In this document: in pieces, positions 16,762 through 24,526 of the stretch | Numbering within the stretch: position 1 is the first letter of the stretch | How the letters are laid out: every line of letters starts with the position of its first letter | From: Porphyromonadaceae bacterium UBA7332 | Lineage (GTDB): Bacteria > Bacteroidota > Bacteroidia > Bacteroidales > UBA7332 | Length of the DNA stretch: 29,794 bases | Direction of reading: 5' to 3' | NCBI GenBank assembly: GCA_002471225.1 | Contig: DKPO01000029.1 | Location: forward strand, 1,822-31,615 | Notes under the pieces: model-generated | What the model saw: only the letters and a program-made list of their open reading frames with translations | The model's database searches: none | Told to the model about the DNA's origin: nothing | Program-made: the position numbers and the translations under genes

Positions 16762-18074
16762 ACTTCATCGAATGCACCATTGTTATAAACCAGATTTCCA
16801 TTTACAAATGTTTTCTCGACTGTATGTTTAAACGTATAGCCTTCAAAAGGAGACCAACCACATTTATATAAAATATTATCCTTTGTTACTGTCCAGTCTT
16901 TGTTTGGATCAACAAGTACCAGATCAGCAAAATATCCCGGACGAATAAACCCACGCTTCTCAATTCTGAAAAGCTCAGCAGGAGCATGAGACATCTTTTC
17001 GACAACTTTTGTAACAGGGAAATATCCCATCTGCGCCATTCTTAGCATTGCTACCAGACTGTGCTGTACTAAAGGTCCTCCCGACATAGCTTTCAGGCAA
17101 GAGCCTTGTTTTTCCTCCATTAGATGAGGTGCATGATCCGTAGCTACAACATCGATCTTTCCGTTGTTGATCGCTTCAATAAGTGCTAATTTGTCATTCT
17201 CAGACTTAATAGCAGGATTCCATTTGATCAGATTACCGAATTTCTCATAATCACGATCATCAAACCATAAATGATGTACACATACCTCTCCGGTAATATG
17301 TTTCTCTTTCAATGGTTTACTGTCCAATAGCTCTAATTCTTTAGCTGTCGATAGATGGAAAAGGTGTAAACGGGTTCCATATTTGCTGGCTAATGCAACT
17401 GCTTCAGCAGAAGAGGCATAGCAAGCTTCGGCATTTCTGATCAGCGGATGAAACTTGATAGGTAGATCTTCACCGTAAAGAGCTTTATATTTTTCGATAT
17501 TTTGTTTAATGATTGCCTCCTTTTCACAGTGTGTAGCAATAAGAATATCGGTTTCTGCAAATAAGCGGGCTAATGAGTTATTGTCATCTACAAGCATGTT
17601 ACCGGTAGAAGATCCCATAAACACCTTGATACCACCTACACGCTTACGATCTAAATCCTTGATCAGATCGATATTAGTATTTGTTGCACCAAAGAAAAAA
17701 GTATAATTTGCCATTGAAACCTCTGATGCACGTTCAAATTTGGCATTCAGATCTTCAATAGTGGTTGTCTGAGGTTTGGTATTAGGCATATCCATATACG
17801 ACGTTACACCACCGGCTATTGCAGCTCTTGATTCGGTATGAATATCTCCTTTATAAGTCAGACCCGGATCTCTGAAATGAACCTGATCATCGATCACTCC
17901 CGGTAATAACCATTTTCCTGTTGCATCGATCACTTCAGCTCCTTGCTCGACACACTCAGGTATATCACTTCCCGGTATTATTTGTTTAATCAAATCGTCT
18001 TCAATGACTACAGAGCCTGTAAACTCTCTTCCTTCATTGATGATCGTTGCATTTTGTATTATAATTTTTCTCAT
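16731..18074 (-). CDS. pyrC: Dihydroorotase (class I type)
   Basis: Zinc amidohydrolase closing carbamoyl-aspartate to dihydroorotate in pyrimidine synthesis. The 447-residue product has LLPGVIDDQVHFRDPG at 56-71, GGVTSYMDMPNT at 88-99, GIKVFMGSS at 148-156 with a lysine (K150) where related hydantoinases carry a carbamylated metal bridge, THCE at 181-184, H240 in LFHLST, and ATDHAPH at 311-317. The usual metal-binding HxH of the family reads Q64-V-H66, so the first histidine is a glutamine. I recall this in other Bacteroidota sequences. Dihydropyrimidinase or allantoinase are alternatives but fit the DHOase signatures less well. The EamA gene follows with overlap. Confidence 0.88.
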   Translation of the reverse strand: MRKIIIQNATIINEGREFTGSVVIEDDLIKQIIPGSDIPECVEQGAEVIDATGKWLLPGVIDDQVHFRDPGLTYKGDIHTESRAAIAGGVTSYMDMPNTKPQTTTIEDLNAKFERASEVSMANYTFFFGATNTNIDLIKDLDRKRVGGIKVFMGSSTGNMLVDDNNSLARLFAETDILIATHCEKEAIIKQNIEKYKALYGEDLPIKFHPLIRNAEACYASSAEAVALASKYGTRLHLFHLSTAKELELLDSKPLKEKHITGEVCVHHLWFDDRDYEKFGNLIKWNPAIKSENDKLALIEAINNGKIDVVATDHAPHLMEEKQGSCLKAMSGGPLVQHSLVAMLRMAQMGYFPVTKVVEKMSHAPAELFRIEKRGFIRPGYFADLVLVDPNKDWTVTKDNILYKCGWSPFEGYTFKHTVEKTFVNGNLVYNNGAFDEVCRGKELIFN

Positions 18075-18088
18075 AGCTTATTTTAAAA

Positions 18089-18123
18089 AAGCACCAATGG
18101 GCTCATATTGTCCATTGGTGCTT
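18089..18123 (-). terminator. Terminator hairpin between glycosyltransferase and pyrC
   Basis: A 12-bp perfect stem (AAGCACCAATGG at 18089-18100 with 18112-18123) and an 11-base loop, followed on the minus strand by six T. It starts 10 bases past the glycosyltransferase stop and ends only 14 bases before the pyrC ATG. No room is left for a separate pyrC promoter between hairpin and gene. Confidence 0.85.
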
Positions 18124-18133
18124 AGTTTATAGA

Positions 18134-18895
18134 TTATGCTTTTATTTGTTTTGCTTGTTTCTGCGGGTACTTCTTGAAGTAGCTTCTCCATTTCAATTGG
18201 AGTACGCCTAAAACAGCCTCTCCGAAAATACCACCGTTCATTTTAGAAACACCTAAAACGCGGTTGATAAATATAATAGGAACTTCTACTATTTTGAATC
18301 CGCACTTGTAAGCCGTGAACTTCATTTCAATCTGAAATGCATAGCCCTTAAATTGGATTTTATCTAAATCGATAGTTTCAAGAACTTCTCTGCGATAGCA
18401 TTTAAAACCGGCAGTTGTATCTGCAATGTTTAATCCCGTAACGATACGTACATACTTAGAGGCAAAATAAGACATTAAAACACGACCGATAGGCCAGTTA
18501 ACGACATTCACCCCGGAGATATATCTGGATCCGATTGCTACATCAGCACCCTGATTTGCACACGCATCATATAACTTCAATAAGTCTTCCGGATTATGAG
18601 AAAAGTCTGCATCCATTTCGAAAATAAAATCATACTTATGTTCGATTGCCCATTTGAAACCACAAATATAGGCTGTTCCTAAACCAAGTTTTCCTTTTCT
18701 TTCGATCATGTGCAATTTCCCTTCAAATTCTTTCTGAAGCGTTTTTACAATTGCAGCAGTTCCATCCGGAGAACCATCATCGATAACAAGAACATCGAAG
18801 CTATGCGGTAAATTAAATACAGCACGAATAATGTTCTCTATATTCTCCTTTTCATTATATGTTGGTATGATAACTACACTATCCGATTTATTCAT
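18134..18895 (-). CDS. Polyprenol-phosphate-mannose-synthase-like glycosyltransferase (GT2)
   Basis: Family 2 glycosyltransferase that probably transfers a hexose from a nucleotide sugar to a polyprenyl phosphate at the cytosolic membrane face. The 253-residue product has IIPTYNEKENI at 9-19, VIDDGSPDGT at 37-46, EMDADFSHNP at 93-102 (the DxD metal/sugar site is D95-A-D97), IGSRY near 121-125 and the TTAGFKCYRREVL and KGYAFQIEM signatures of the Dpm1 group. It lacks the C-terminal membrane helices some relatives have. Donor and acceptor cannot be read from sequence. It has a textbook promoter just upstream and a terminator just downstream. Confidence 0.87.
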   Translation of the reverse strand: MNKSDSVVIIPTYNEKENIENIIRAVFNLPHSFDVLVIDDGSPDGTAAIVKTLQKEFEGKLHMIERKGKLGLGTAYICGFKWAIEHKYDFIFEMDADFSHNPEDLLKLYDACANQGADVAIGSRYISGVNVVNWPIGRVLMSYFASKYVRIVTGLNIADTTAGFKCYRREVLETIDLDKIQFKGYAFQIEMKFTAYKCGFKIVEVPIIFINRVLGVSKMNGGIFGEAVLGVLQLKWRSYFKKYPQKQAKQIKA

Positions 18896-18951
18896 CTTTC
18901 AACTTTTTGATTAGACATTGGTCAGGCGTTTTAACGAGTAAAAAGCTTGGA

Positions 18952-18982
18952 CAAAGTTAAATCAATCGTGTTAAAATCCAAA
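18952..18982 (-). promoter_or_regulatory. Promoter for the GT2 glycosyltransferase
   Basis: Minus strand: TTTG (complement of 18979-18982), a 19-base spacer, then TAACTTTG (complement of 18952-18959). Both elements match the Bacteroidota consensus exactly. It lies in the 121-base gap after the fimbrillin-like operon and about 50 bases before the ATG. Confidence 0.65.
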
Positions 18983-19016
18983 TCTTTCAGCTTCTTTTCG
19001 AAGTAAACATAATAAA

Positions 19017-19973
19017 TTAATCATATTGTGAAGGATAAAGCGGTTTTCCCGTATTGTCAACATTGATCCATTCGATGATATTTACGTTCGAAAATGATAT
19101 CTCATTCGTCTCCAGCGTAACATTGAACAGATACGTTATACCTGCTTTTAACTCATTGTCGGGTAACGGGATATTAACCACAAACTCCTTCTTTGTTAAA
19201 TCATTATTCAGCAATAATTCATAAGTGACTTTCAAACTCTGAGTCGTCTTTATTGGCAGGATTGTACTCAATGCCAGATGTCCCGACAATACCAGATTTG
19301 AAAGCTTATTCGAATACTCCACAGCAGGTTCTATATATCCCGAATTTAAGTGCATGCGACCTCCTTCTTTTGAGGGATAGAAAGTAGCTGATACAATCGA
19401 ATCCAATGTTATTCCTTTGCCTGTATGCAGTTTTACTGCTATTTGTGTGGCACTATGGACATAAGTCAGAGGAACATTTGTATGCTTGCTTTCCACTTCA
19501 AAATTCGGATGTTTAGCCCACGCATAATCAATTCCGTTTTTTAAACCTTCCGATATCCCATTCGTAAATACCGGAGGAGTTTCTTTTGATAAATTACTGA
19601 TAGAATAAAACTCATATTTCCCTTTAGCCAGATAAACAGAGTCTTTATTGGATAAAGGTTCCAACAATCCATGCATATGACTCAGACAGGAACACACATC
19701 GCTTGGAATAGCATAATCCGGGTTTTGTCCATTTTTATAAATGTAGATAGTTGCTACTTCATTCATTGGTATGGATGTTAATGTTTTGGTGTAGGATGCT
19801 ACACTTTCAATATAGCCCGAGAAAGTAATATATGATTTCTTATTACTATTTACGGTCTCTGTTGAATCATTTTCCTCAGCATTACCAATGTATATAATAT
19901 TAGTGTTCTTCGTACACCCCAACAACATAACACTCATTATGGTAAGTGCTATAAGATTCTTGAGATTAGCCAT
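19017..19973 (-). CDS. Fimbrillin-like lipoprotein (third of tandem set)
   Basis: Predicted outer-membrane lipoprotein of the Mfa-like/fimbrillin superfamily. The 318-residue product has a lipoprotein signal ending in MLLGC (lipidated C20), then a hydrophilic linker and a beta-rich body. Family-like features are VPLTYVHSATQIAVKL near 170-185, GITYLFNVTLETNEISF near 278-294, and a C-terminal IIEWINVDNTGKPLYP shared with both upstream paralogues. It is the most divergent of the three and has a distinct DVCSCLSHMHG segment, with two extra cysteines, near residues 92-102. It lies 11 bases after the preceding paralogue's stop, so it is the last gene of the operon. No pilus role is demonstrated. 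Confidence 0.78.
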   Translation of the reverse strand: MANLKNLIALTIMSVMLLGCTKNTNIIYIGNAEENDSTETVNSNKKSYITFSGYIESVASYTKTLTSIPMNEVATIYIYKNGQNPDYAIPSDVCSCLSHMHGLLEPLSNKDSVYLAKGKYEFYSISNLSKETPPVFTNGISEGLKNGIDYAWAKHPNFEVESKHTNVPLTYVHSATQIAVKLHTGKGITLDSIVSATFYPSKEGGRMHLNSGYIEPAVEYSNKLSNLVLSGHLALSTILPIKTTQSLKVTYELLLNNDLTKKEFVVNIPLPDNELKAGITYLFNVTLETNEISFSNVNIIEWINVDNTGKPLYPSQYD

Positions 19974-19984
19974 ATGTAAATAAA

Positions 19985-20953
19985 TTAGTTGATTTGATTC
20001 GGATACAATGGAACACCTGTTTCATCTACAGGTATCCAATCGATGATACTTACCGGATTAAAGACGATTTCGTTTCCGTTTATGACAGCACTGTATAAAT
20101 AAGATTTCCCTGCTTCATACCCTTGTTCCGGTACAGGCACGTTCACCGAGTAGTTACGTGATACCGGCTCCAGGTTGATGAATAAAGAGAACGTTGCAGT
20201 CAGATTACCCGTATAATTCAATGGGAGCATTATGTATTGTGCTACAAGGCTGTTTACGCCCATTGCTGTCGGCGTGCTTAATGTTGTCGCAGGAGTTATG
20301 ACACCGTTATTTAATGACATCGATGCATTTGTTGTCGAAGACGGAGTGATGGTTGCTTTTATCATTTTGTCGATAGCAATGCCATTGCCGCTGTTGATCT
20401 TAAATACAATTTGCGTACAACTGTGCGAAAAAGTAATCGGCACTGTCACTTTAGAAGCTGCAATACTCGTATTGTTTTCTCCCCACCATAAATAATCGAC
20501 ACCATTACTCAACGTACTGCTGCTTTTTCCGTTTGTAAAAGTCGGATTAATATTCTGCGAAGACAATGTAGAGACAGCAAACAGATTGTAATTACCGTTT
20601 GGCAAATACATCTGGCGGTTATCAATAGCCGGTGTAAGATCACCGGCTTGTTGACTTTTATATATAATACGGTTAAGAGGAGTGGCTAAACTGTTTGCAT
20701 TGGCTCCATAAGCAAATACGGTAGCATACTTATTGGCCGGATAAACAGAAACACTTTTAGTAAAACCACTGCTTTCTACATTAGCTCTGAATTGAACGAG
20801 AGCTTCCGTATAATCAGGTTTTCCCGGATTGCTTATATCCGGATCCGATCCTAAAATGATTGTGTTTGAGTTTTTTGAGCAAGCAGATCCCAGAATGACC
20901 ATCATGGATAGAAGACTGTAAAATCCACAATGTCTGACGAATGACTTTTTCAT
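19985..20953 (-). CDS. Fimbrillin-like lipoprotein (second of tandem set)
   Basis: Paralogue of the genes on both sides, 322 residues. The signal peptide ends in ILGSAC (lipidated C25), followed by the SKNSNTIIL segment that recurs in variant form in all three. Closest to the first paralogue: both have LPNG(S/N) near 120, GVDYLWW/GIDYMYW, VPIT(F/Y)(S/T)HSC(T/A)Q, GNGI, the LVAQY(I/T)MLPL stretch, a RNY strand, VPVP, and a C-terminal DETG(V/K)PLYP motif. The VPITFSHSCTQIVFKI strand is the part that most resembles fimbrillin-family domains. Translation is probably coupled to the upstream gene, with an 8-base gap. Confidence 0.8.
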   Translation of the reverse strand: MKKSFVRHCGFYSLLSMMVILGSACSKNSNTIILGSDPDISNPGKPDYTEALVQFRANVESSGFTKSVSVYPANKYATVFAYGANANSLATPLNRIIYKSQQAGDLTPAIDNRQMYLPNGNYNLFAVSTLSSQNINPTFTNGKSSSTLSNGVDYLWWGENNTSIAASKVTVPITFSHSCTQIVFKINSGNGIAIDKMIKATITPSSTTNASMSLNNGVITPATTLSTPTAMGVNSLVAQYIMLPLNYTGNLTATFSLFINLEPVSRNYSVNVPVPEQGYEAGKSYLYSAVINGNEIVFNPVSIIDWIPVDETGVPLYPNQIN

Positions 20954-20961
20954 ATTCGTTT

Positions 20962-21951
20962 TTATATTTGAGTAGGGTAAAGAGGTTTTCCTGTTTCGTC
21001 AACAGTAACCCAATCAGTCACACTGACTTGAGTGAACGTGATTTCGTTAGCGTTAACAACGGCAGAAAATACGTATGAATTCCCGGGAGTCAGACTTCCG
21101 TTAGGAACCGGAACGGCTACCTGGTAATTTCTTGCAGTCGATTCATTGTTGATAGTCAATGAAAAAGTAGTCGTCATAGAACCCGTAAATGTTAAAGGTA
21201 ACATGGTGTACTGAGCTACAAGTTCATTGACAGCCATGTTGGCAGGAGTTGTAGATAAAGCCGTACTTGGTGAAATAACACCAGTAGAGATATCCATTTT
21301 TCCTGTAGGTTCAGATGGCGTAATCGTTGCTGTGTTAAATGAATTGATGGTGATACCGTTACCAGCCTGTAGCTTAACGATAACCTGAGCGCAGGAGTGA
21401 GTATAAGTTATCGGTACATTTAATTGCGAATTGTCAACAGTTGTGTTGTTAACTCTCCAGTACATGTAATCGATACCGTTAACTAAAGCACTGGATACAC
21501 CTGAGCTGAAAGTAGGATTTTTGTTTGATGTCTGATTGGTAGCTACCGAAACGAATGACCAGCTTCCGTTAGGCAAATACATTTGCGAACCGCTTACCGG
21601 TGATAATGTTCCCGTTGTTTGTGACTGATAGGTATTCGATGTCGTCGGAGCAATCGAATTCAAATTGTTTGTCGTTCCCGGAAAAGCCATAATGTTTGCA
21701 TATAACCCTTTAGGGAATGCAGCCAATGCTTTGGTAGGCACACTTTCCATATTGGCTGTAAAATGGATAAGAGATTGATTCTGGTTAGAACCTGAACCGT
21801 CATTACCGTTGTTGCCATTTGAGCCCCCGTTGTTTGAGGAGTTGTCTTTGTCAGGAATGATGTAAATTTCATTCGTGTTTTTTGAACAAGATCCAATTGC
21901 TAATGCACATGAGATAACACTCATGGAAATAAGTAAACGAGAAAATTTCAT
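20962..21951 (-). CDS. Fimbrillin-like lipoprotein (first of tandem set)
   Basis: First gene of the three-gene lipoprotein operon, 329 residues. The signal peptide ends in AIGSC (lipidated C22). After SKNTNEIYI comes a flexible Asn/Gly/Ser-rich linker (about residues 36-60) that the other two lack or have only in short form. The beta-rich body then carries VPITYTHSCAQVIVKL, GNGITI, LVAQYTMLPLTF, SYVFSAVVNANEITF and the C-terminal DWVTVDETGKPLYP. Fimbrillins of type V pili are made as lipoproteins and then processed, but surface-exposed structural proteins unrelated to pili share the fold. No FimB/Mfa2-like anchor is in view. Confidence 0.8.
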   Translation of the reverse strand: MKFSRLLISMSVISCALAIGSCSKNTNEIYIIPDKDNSSNNGGSNGNNGNDGSGSNQNQSLIHFTANMESVPTKALAAFPKGLYANIMAFPGTTNNLNSIAPTTSNTYQSQTTGTLSPVSGSQMYLPNGSWSFVSVATNQTSNKNPTFSSGVSSALVNGIDYMYWRVNNTTVDNSQLNVPITYTHSCAQVIVKLQAGNGITINSFNTATITPSEPTGKMDISTGVISPSTALSTTPANMAVNELVAQYTMLPLTFTGSMTTTFSLTINNESTARNYQVAVPVPNGSLTPGNSYVFSAVVNANEITFTQVSVTDWVTVDETGKPLYPTQI

Positions 21952-22026
21952 ATTAATATCTATTTAAGGTTTAGTTGTTGATTTTATAAATCGTACTTCT
22001 TAAATACAAAATATGATCATGAATAG

Positions 22027-22039
22027 TTCAAATTTTGAA
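22027..22039. repeat. Short palindrome in divergent promoter region
   Basis: TTCAAATTTTGAA is a perfect 6-1-6 inverted repeat in the 208-base gap between the divergent fimbrillin-like operon and the lipoprotein gene. It could be an operator, but in A+T-rich DNA this length can arise by chance. Confidence 0.25.
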
Positions 22040-22124
22040 TATTAACAACGACTGTTTATTAATATTGAGATTTTAAAACACTTCATTTGTAATTGAATAA
22101 ATAGTCTCAAAGCAAAAAAAGTAC

Positions 22125-22132
22125 TACTTTTG
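22125..22132 (+). promoter_or_regulatory. -7 box for the lipoprotein/YgiC-like/men operon
   Basis: TACTTTTG matches TAnnTTTG exactly and lies 27 bases before the ATG at 22160. The nearest upstream TTG (22093-22095) is 29 bases away, too far for a standard -33, so only the -7 element is supported. Its position argues against the longer in-frame start at 22130. Confidence 0.42.
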
Positions 22133-22159
22133 CTTTATCTATTAAACCGATGGATCAAA

Positions 22160-22672
22160 ATGAAAAAAACAAAATATTTAAGTGGTATAGTTGCCCTTTC
22201 TATTAGTTCGGTCGTTATAACGGGATGTACGGGAAATCAGCGTTCGAATACAGCTCAGTCCGATTGGATGAATACAGATACTGTGCCGGGCAAAGTCGTT
22301 CATGACGATAAAGGAAATGAATGGGTTTGGCATGGTGGAGGCGGAGGTTTCACGAATATGCTTATGGGATACTGGCTGATTAACAGTCTTTCTTCGGGCA
22401 TGCAGACGAGATACTATCCTTCAAGCAGAAACTATACATCTGATTATAATGGAGCATCTCCGATTATGCAACCAAATAATGTCTCTTCTCATCCTGTGAA
22501 AACAAGAGAAGGAGTACTTTCGAATGCACCTACGGCAGCTAAGCCTATGAGTCGTTCCGCATTAAAATCAGGATATGCTGTTAGTCCTAATTCAATGAAA
22601 GCTGTAACACCTTCTTCTTCCTCTTCCCGTAGCGGATTTGGTCGTAGTGGCAGTAGAAGCTTTGGATCTTAA
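22160..22672 (+). CDS. Small Ser/Gly-rich lipoprotein, YgiB-like
   Basis: Predicted lipoprotein of 170 residues: signal peptide with MKKTK n-region and lipobox VITGC (C23). It has a short linker, then WHGGGGGFTNMLMGYWLINSL near 56-76 (Gly-rich then hydrophobic), a YYPSSRNYTSDYNG stretch, and a low-complexity Ser/Arg/Gly tail ending SGFGRSGSRSFGS. The order (lipid Cys, hydrophobic MAGYM-like patch, SSK/SSR-NY segment, Gly-Phe-Gly/Ser tail) parallels E. coli YgiB (DUF1190), although the cysteine-rich part of YgiB is absent. The gene 9 bases downstream is the YgiC-type enzyme, which makes the analogy much stronger. Function is unknown. I use the ATG at 22160; the upstream frame to 22130 begins at or before the promoter. 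Confidence 0.72.
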   Translation: MKKTKYLSGIVALSISSVVITGCTGNQRSNTAQSDWMNTDTVPGKVVHDDKGNEWVWHGGGGGFTNMLMGYWLINSLSSGMQTRYYPSSRNYTSDYNGASPIMQPNNVSSHPVKTREGVLSNAPTAAKPMSRSALKSGYAVSPNSMKAVTPSSSSSRSGFGRSGSRSFGS

Positions 22673-22681
22673 TAATATTAT

Positions 22682-23794
22682 ATGAAGCGATTTTCTATTT
22701 CTCCCCGAACAGATTATACAGATAAGCTGGCTCAACTCTCGTTTAATTTCCATAAAGAATATTGGTTGGAGAACAGTTATTATGCATTTACTTCTGAAGA
22801 TATTGCAAATATAGAGAGAGACACCAATGAGCTCTATGAAATGTGTATTAATGCCGTTCAGCATGTAATAGATAATAATTTATTTCATCTTTTCGATATA
22901 CCCGAATTCTGTATTCCTCTTATTAAAGAATCCTGGGAGACGGATGATCCGTCTGTTTATGGCAGATTTGATTTTGTTTATAAAAACGGGCGTTGTCATC
23001 TTCTGGAGTTTAATGCAGATACTCCTACATCTCTTTATGAGGCTGCCGTTGTACAGTGGCATTGGAAAGAGGATTGTTTTCCTCAGAATGATCAGTTCAA
23101 TTCAATTCACGAAAGACTGTTGGATGTTTTTGCCGAATTGCGTAAAGACTACCAGATACCTTCCATGCACTTTGCTTGTAGCTACGAGAGTCTGGAAGAT
23201 CTTACTACGACATCATATTTGCAGGATCTGGCTTCTCAGTCCGGAATCAGTACCTCAATGATTGATATAGCCGATATTGGCTGGAATGGCGTTGCCTTTA
23301 CGGATCCTTCCGAGATATACATCTATGATATTTTCAAACTTTACCCATGGGAATGGTTGGTTCGCGAAGAGTTCGGGCAACATTTGCTTGAGCGTACAAC
23401 CAACTGGTTTGAGCCTATCTGGAAAATGATGATGTCTAATAAAGCGATTCTGCCTGTTCTTCATCAGCTCTATCCGTATGACAAACGTATTTTGCCGGCC
23501 TTTTTCGAGAAACCTTCTTTGATGAGAGACTATGCGCGTAAGCCGTTGTTGTCCAGAGAGGGTGCGAATATTCAACTCGTCAGAGCGAATGAAACCATTG
23601 CTCAGACAGGTGGCGAATACGATGAGAGTCGTTCGATATGGCAGGAGCTGTGTCTCGATGATCATGACGGATTTTATCCGATTATAGGTTCCTGGATTGT
23701 CGGAGGTGAGTCTGCAGGAATTGGTATCAGGGAGAATAAAAAAATGATTACAGATGATATGTCGAATTTTGTACCGCATATCATTACAGATTGA
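22682..23794 (+). CDS. Glutathionylspermidine synthase family protein, YgiC-like
   Basis: ATP-grasp amide ligase of the glutathionylspermidine-synthetase family (PF03738). The 370-residue product is the synthetase domain alone; the bifunctional E. coli Gss adds an N-terminal amidase. From memory it follows E. coli YgiC closely: LEFNADTPTSLYEAA near 109-123, DQFNSIHERL, the FKLYPWEWLVREEFG stretch, KPLLSREGAN (ATP-grasp lysine region) and the C-terminal GSWIVGGESAGIGIRENK and ITDDMSNFVPHI. Bacteroidota are not known as glutathione producers, so the natural substrate is probably not glutathione. Cytosolic. The lipoprotein gene precedes it by 9 bases and menG follows by 16. Confidence 0.88.
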   Translation: MKRFSISPRTDYTDKLAQLSFNFHKEYWLENSYYAFTSEDIANIERDTNELYEMCINAVQHVIDNNLFHLFDIPEFCIPLIKESWETDDPSVYGRFDFVYKNGRCHLLEFNADTPTSLYEAAVVQWHWKEDCFPQNDQFNSIHERLLDVFAELRKDYQIPSMHFACSYESLEDLTTTSYLQDLASQSGISTSMIDIADIGWNGVAFTDPSEIYIYDIFKLYPWEWLVREEFGQHLLERTTNWFEPIWKMMMSNKAILPVLHQLYPYDKRILPAFFEKPSLMRDYARKPLLSREGANIQLVRANETIAQTGGEYDESRSIWQELCLDDHDGFYPIIGSWIVGGESAGIGIRENKKMITDDMSNFVPHIITD

Positions 23795-23810
23795 AAATAG
23801 ATAAATAATA

Positions 23811-24518
23811 ATGAACAATCAAGAGTTAGATAAAAGTGGTGTAGGACAGATGTTCGATTCTATCGCCTGGAGATATGATTTTTTAAATCACTTTTTGACA
23901 TTAGGAATTGATAATATTTGGCGTAAAAAAGCAGTAAAGATGATTTCCGATCGTAAAGATCCGGTTTTTCTTGATGTTGCTGCCGGAACGGGCGATTTAA
24001 CCGTCGAGCTTTATAAACAGAAACATCCTTCTCGCATCGTAGGGGTGGATATCTCTGATGGAATGCTGGCCGTTGGTCGTGAGAAGATGAAGAAGCTCGG
24101 ATTGGATAAAATCGTAACGCTCGAAAATCAGAATTGCGAAAACCTGACTCTCGAATCAGATCAGTTCGATGCCGTGACGGTTGGTTTTGGTATCCGTAAT
24201 TTCCAGAATCCCTCTAAAGGACTAAGCGAGATGTATCGTGTGCTTAAACCGGGTGGTGAGCTGATTGTTCTCGAATTCTCAAGACCGAGATGCAAAGTCA
24301 TGACCTTCCTCTTTGACCTGTATTTCTGCTACATCCTTCCGTTTATCGGACGCCTGTTCTCTAAACATAGCAGTGCATATACCTACCTGCCTGAGAGCGT
24401 GAAGTCATTTCCTCACGGGAAAGAGTTTGCGGCTATGATGGAAAAAGAAGGCTTTACATCGGTTATCTTCAAACGGGTGACTTTCGGGATCGCTACTATT
24501 TATAAAGGTGTAAAATAG
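23811..24518 (+). CDS. menG: Demethylmenaquinone methyltransferase
   Basis: SAM-dependent C-methyltransferase making menaquinone from demethylmenaquinone (MenG/UbiE family). The 235-residue product shows the N-terminal GVGQMFDSIAWRYDFLNHF signature, the SAM site DVAAGTGDLT near 51-60, GVDISDGML near 75-83, TVGFGIRNF near 124-132 and the post-motif VLKPGGELIVLEFSRP. No ubiquinone genes are visible, and menA follows 8 bases later, so menaquinone is the product. The next gene upstream is the YgiC-like ligase. Confidence 0.95.
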   Translation: MNNQELDKSGVGQMFDSIAWRYDFLNHFLTLGIDNIWRKKAVKMISDRKDPVFLDVAAGTGDLTVELYKQKHPSRIVGVDISDGMLAVGREKMKKLGLDKIVTLENQNCENLTLESDQFDAVTVGFGIRNFQNPSKGLSEMYRVLKPGGELIVLEFSRPRCKVMTFLFDLYFCYILPFIGRLFSKHSSAYTYLPESVKSFPHGKEFAAMMEKEGFTSVIFKRVTFGIATIYKGVK

Positions 24519-24526
24519 AAGATCGG

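Noticed and set aside
22130..22159. Longer start of the YgiB-like lipoprotein at 22130
   Set aside because: It begins within the TACTTTTG promoter element, and the extra residues would sit in front of a clean MKKTK lipoprotein signal.
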